Made by a program: the position numbers and the translations under genes. 46,481 bases of DNA. Origin: Vairimorpha apis BRL 01. Its lineage: Eukaryota > Microsporidia > Nosematidae. Within the stretch, counting starts at the first letter, position 1; each line of letters starts with the position of its first letter. This document shows, in pieces, positions 43,480 through 46,481 of the stretch. The stretch lies in contig KE647364.1 in NCBI GenBank assembly GCA_000447185.1, positions 25,633 through 72,113 of the forward strand. The letters run 5' to 3'. A model generated the notes under the pieces. It ran no database searches, was not told the origin of the DNA, and was given only the letters and a program-made list of their open reading frames with translations.

Positions 43480-44126
43480 TCTCATTAACCGCATGTTCAT
43501 CTTCCGTAATGTGTTCATTTATTCGAGCTTTAATATAAAGACTATCTAGGATTATCTTAAGCATTCTGATTTAACAATTGCCTGTGTTCGGTTGTCTATA
43601 TTCAACTCGTTCCTATATTATTTGTAAAAAGTTCTTATTATTCCCTACAATTTCATATCAAATGTTAGTATTCTCGTTTTATACTCATGTATTGTTCATC
43701 AATAATTGGCAATGAGATCATATTTATGTTTCTTTATTGTTTTAACAACTCGCAAGTTATTGAAACTGGTTATTCTTAATTCAAAAATTTATATTTCATT
43801 CATAATTATATCTAGAATGTAAACGTCTAGTTTATTATAGTTTACCTCGATACAGGTTGGTATCTTAGTATTTACTATTATCTCCACATGTTTTTTTTTG
43901 AAATACATTCATTTAAGAAAGATTTCCTATATTCTAGATTTTCTAAGATCATAACTGATGCAAAGTTGAAGATGTATACATATAAGAGATTTATTGTGTC
44001 TTTTATGTATTCTTGCGACAACATTCTGTTACACTGTGTGCTGTATGTTAGCATAAATGCATTTGTCTCTACAATAATGACATTTGAGCCATTTTTCTTA
44101 AAAAATATTTCTGTCTTGGAGTACAC
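43480..44126 (-). pseudogene. Element C finger, nuclease and C-terminal remnants
   Basis: The frame 44126-43878 holds QCNRMLSQEYIKDTINLLYV, aligned with KCDRMLGFDYMRRHNKVVIC of A. Then LDVYILDIIMNEIQIFELRI-like sequence (one stop) and VVKTIKKHKYDLIANY match the nuclease region of A; the PD of the nuclease core has become LD. NELNIDNRTQAIVKSECLRI (about 43.6 kb) matches the C-terminal tail. Confidence 0.68.
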
Positions 44127-44195
44127 ATATTGCTCTGTTTTACAGAGATTGTATATTTACATACTTAAGCCACTCTAATAATTCTATAAAAGAAA

Positions 44196-44432
44196 TCAAT
44201 GAATCAGTAAAATCCTGTACAATTTAAAGTAATTTATTTTTGATATTAAACTGTACAGAGATAATTTTTGAGCTTCTTTAGGATTAAGTGTAATTTCAGA
44301 TTGGAGATTACTTACACTTAAAAAGCCATTTTTTGAGAGATAGTTATTTACATTGCTCTGACTATTAGAATGTTTTTTCTTATGAGTGAAATTTGTTGGT
44401 TGGATTTTAGAGTTGAAGATGTATAAGCTCAT
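44196..44432 (-). pseudogene. Element C post-RT linker fragment
   Basis: A 78-codon open piece (MSLYIFNSKIQPTNFTHKKK...) whose end, LNPKEAQKLSLYSLISKINY, aligns with the EAQKLKLYNEIKNRTNHGKL linker before the finger in element A. The first part is Asn- and Ser-rich and has no clear match to A. Confidence 0.5.
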
Positions 44433-44769
44433 TCATAATTTTTACATTATAAGTCTTCATCTATGTTCTTTTTTGACTAATACCATCTCTACTTAGACGC
44501 TAGTGGTTGAATGATAAGATATTTAATTGAGATATGGCAGCCACAATCACCTATTTTTTAAACTGGTCTTGTTCTATTTCGACAATTTTTATAAAATAAT
44601 TGATTTAAGAGATCGCGAATTCGTTAATTTCTCGTATCAAATTTTTTGCATTAACTTAATCTTACAAAGAACTTTGACACGGGACTCAATGTAGTTTCTA
44701 TTTTATCAACTATATCGTTCACATTTTTAATAATTCTATTGCTATGATACAAGATACTTGTATCCATCA

Positions 44770-45500
44770 TATGAAGCTAAAAGTTTAGCATCATCCTCAC
44801 AGATTATTAAATTGGTGCAGATTTCACTTCATTCATTTTTAATCCCACAGCTTTATAAAATTGCTTTGTTTCATTAACCATTATTTATTTACTCTTCAGA
44901 ATAGAAAACGGCTTTAGATAGTCAACGAATTAAATATGATTACAGACGTAATTTAGATACCCAAGTTCAGCTTCTTTCATTAGGTAAACATTGTTAAACC
45001 TTTTACTAAGAGATCCATGTATAAAGCAAATACCAGCAGATATAGTCTGTCACCTTGTAAAATTCCCCTTTAAACTGTTTTCTAATAAGTATAACGTTGT
45101 TAGATCTGATATATAGGTTTTATTTAGAAGTAATTAACTTTAATAACTTCAAAATCTAATACTAATCCCAATAACTCTATGCATTTATGTCAAAATGTAT
45201 AAAACAAGAGTCAAACGTCTTCTTTACATCAATCCATACAATTGACAAATCAGATTTATTAGCTTTATTAAATATAACGTTAGTCAATATCTTTTCTTTA
45301 GCAACCAACTCTATCATTACCGTTCACATCTGGTTATCCGAGATTAAAACTCTTTTTTCAACATAAACTGCATCATTGTGTTGACACACTTAGTTGTCAT
45401 ATTGACAAATTAGACATGCAAGTTTATAGGTCTACAGTTATTGACAAACTGTGGAATTCCCTTCGATATCAAATAATGATATCTCTGAAAACCATTTTCT
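44770..45500 (-). pseudogene. Element C reverse transcriptase remnant
   Basis: ISKGIPQFVNNCRPINLHV (about 45412-45470, equivalent to IPKGVPTRGSDFRPITCM of A), WIDVKKTFDS (motif A, about 45208-45237), GILQGDRLYLL (motif B, about 45035-45070) and FVDYLKPFS (motif C, about 44913-44931), in which the second catalytic Asp is Tyr. VNETKQFYKAVGLKMNEVKS (44820-44880) matches NEEIKKFFAIVGLEMNRGKS of A. The enzyme is dead by both frame breaks and the D to Y change. Confidence 0.8.
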
Positions 45501-46481
45501 GGTTGTTTATCATCAAAAATACATCTTTAATGATAATGTACAAATCTTTATAGATTGACAACATTTTCATAATAAAAAATTAAAAATCCTATCAGGTTCA
45601 ACTGATTTACAGCATTGAAACCATTTAATAATTTCCAAAATTTTTTCCACCATAGGAAAGCAAATTTTCTCTTTATTGGTCTCTTAAAATCGAGGACAAA
45701 TTCGTCTACAAAATTTTTATCAGTTTTTAACCATCAAGTTCTCACATCTCAAATAATAGAGTTTTGATCTCATCAATTAATACATCATTATTAGCCTCGA
45801 AATTAATAGATAGATCTTTGTAAAAATAATTCAATAAAGTTCAAATTTTGCATTTCCCGTTTTGAAAAGTTTTCTTTTCTCATGATTGCTGATCTTATCA
45901 CCGTAAATAATTTATTCGTAAGACAAATTAAAATTACTTTAAGAAGATCTCTCTGGACATCTAATATATGACCAAACAATCTCATAACCCGTCTTACATC
46001 TTTAAGAATTTTACTATTTATAGAAGCGTTATCAATATATACTTAGACAACAAGGTAACTTTAGCGTTAAACTTGAGTATCTTTTATTTATACTCTCTTG
46101 CCATACACTTTTTTAGTGCCTGTTTAATGTTAAGCTTTCTAATGATAGTTATTCAGTCTGCATAATTTTAGAAGCATTCGTTATAAAATGGTTAGAAAAA
46201 AATTTCACTCATCTATTTAAACATCTTTATTTTCTAAAGATTTACTTTTATAGAGAAACATATTTGGTAAGATTTACATCTGTATTTAACCCTTTACAAA
46301 ATTCCTTTCAACGTGTCTTAAAACTCTGTTTTTACTTCAATTTAAGGCATACTCCTGCATTGTGGTAGTAAAAGACATCTTTTGACGATTTAATCGACTT
46401 CTACAGTCTTTCACTTTAAACCTTCTTACGCCAATCTTTTCCTTTGATGCAAACAAAAGAGTCCAATTGGCTATTTGTTTT

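Larger units (their letters stand above)
43445..46481 (-). mobile_element. Non-LTR retrotransposon C (R4/Dong-like), minus strand, cut by window end
   Basis: Same family as A and B. From the window end downwards: N-terminal region, RT (about 44.9-45.5 kb), post-RT (44.6-44.9 kb), linker (44.2-44.4 kb), Cys/His finger region (44.1-43.9 kb), nuclease (43.87-43.70 kb), C-terminal tail (about 43.6-43.48 kb). Richly interrupted by stops and frameshifts. At least 3.0 kb is present; the 5' end lies beyond the window. Confidence 0.82.

Noticed and set aside
43888..44178. 96-codon plus-strand frame
   Set aside because: Antisense to the finger region of element C, which aligns with elements A and B.
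1..46481. tRNA, rRNA or CRISPR array
   Set aside because: No tRNA B-box type GGTTCGA..CC, no rRNA-like G/C-rich block and no regularly spaced direct repeats were seen.

Overview
This 46.5 kb window is extremely A+T-rich eukaryotic DNA that contains no clearly intact host gene. It is a transposon graveyard separated by near-featureless A/T deserts. Recognisable sequence comes from two retrotransposon groups: (1) R4/Dong-like non-LTR elements, with a reverse transcriptase, a late Cys/His finger and a C-terminal restriction-like (PD-(D/E)XK) endonuclease; and (2) Ty3/gypsy-like LTR elements. Two decayed host-type genes remain: a leucine-rich-repeat protein and a multi-pass membrane protein. Extreme A+T content, R4-type and gypsy elements and decayed LRR genes suggest an expanded, AT-rich microsporidian genome. 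This is inference; no rRNA, tRNA or housekeeping gene is present to settle it.

Layout. 1-5.5 kb: A/T desert, three LTRs (1295-1514 minus, 1785-2015 plus, 2664-2936 minus), a minus-strand gag fragment (2016-2610) and a lysine-rich coding relic (2942-3440). 5.5-6.3 kb: membrane-protein pseudogene. 6.8-9.7 kb: three solo LTRs with perfect 5-bp target duplications (6789-7063, 8215-8510, 9375-9702). 10.25-10.69 kb: plus-strand fragment of an R4-like N-terminal region. 10.7-17.8 kb: two head-to-tail minus-strand R4-like elements, A (better preserved) and B (older). 18.0-19.9 kb: LRR pseudogene, minus. 20-28.3 kb: A/T desert. 28.36-32.51 kb: near full-length, decayed Ty3/gypsy element (LTR-gag-PR-RT-RH-IN-LTR). 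32.9-34.3 kb: relic of a second gypsy lineage. 34.3-37.7 kb: desert. 37.7-40.4 kb: internally deleted gag-only LTR element with a perfect target duplication, itself interrupted by a solo LTR. 40.4-43.4 kb: desert. 43.4 kb to the window end: a third R4-like element (minus), cut by the window edge.

The most interesting signal is the architecture shared by the LTRs. Twelve LTR copies from clearly diverged subfamilies all encode, in their last ~60 bp, the same short motif (roughly K-S-[ILF]-[ILV]-E-x-x-[FYL]-x-x-G-x-x-P). It lies in a reading frame that starts at an ATG just downstream of the LTR TATA box and, in the best copy, runs on into gag. Gag translation therefore appears to begin inside the LTR, so every solo LTR keeps a promoter, a start codon and the gag N-terminus. 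Most of these LTRs also begin with a terminal palindrome (TGTGGTA...TACCACA type) and carry TTCTAGAA just upstream of TATA. At the LTR/internal junction there is a palindrome, TTGAATTCAA, where a tRNA-type primer-binding site would be expected.

All calls come from reading the sequence by eye; divergence and ages have not been computed.
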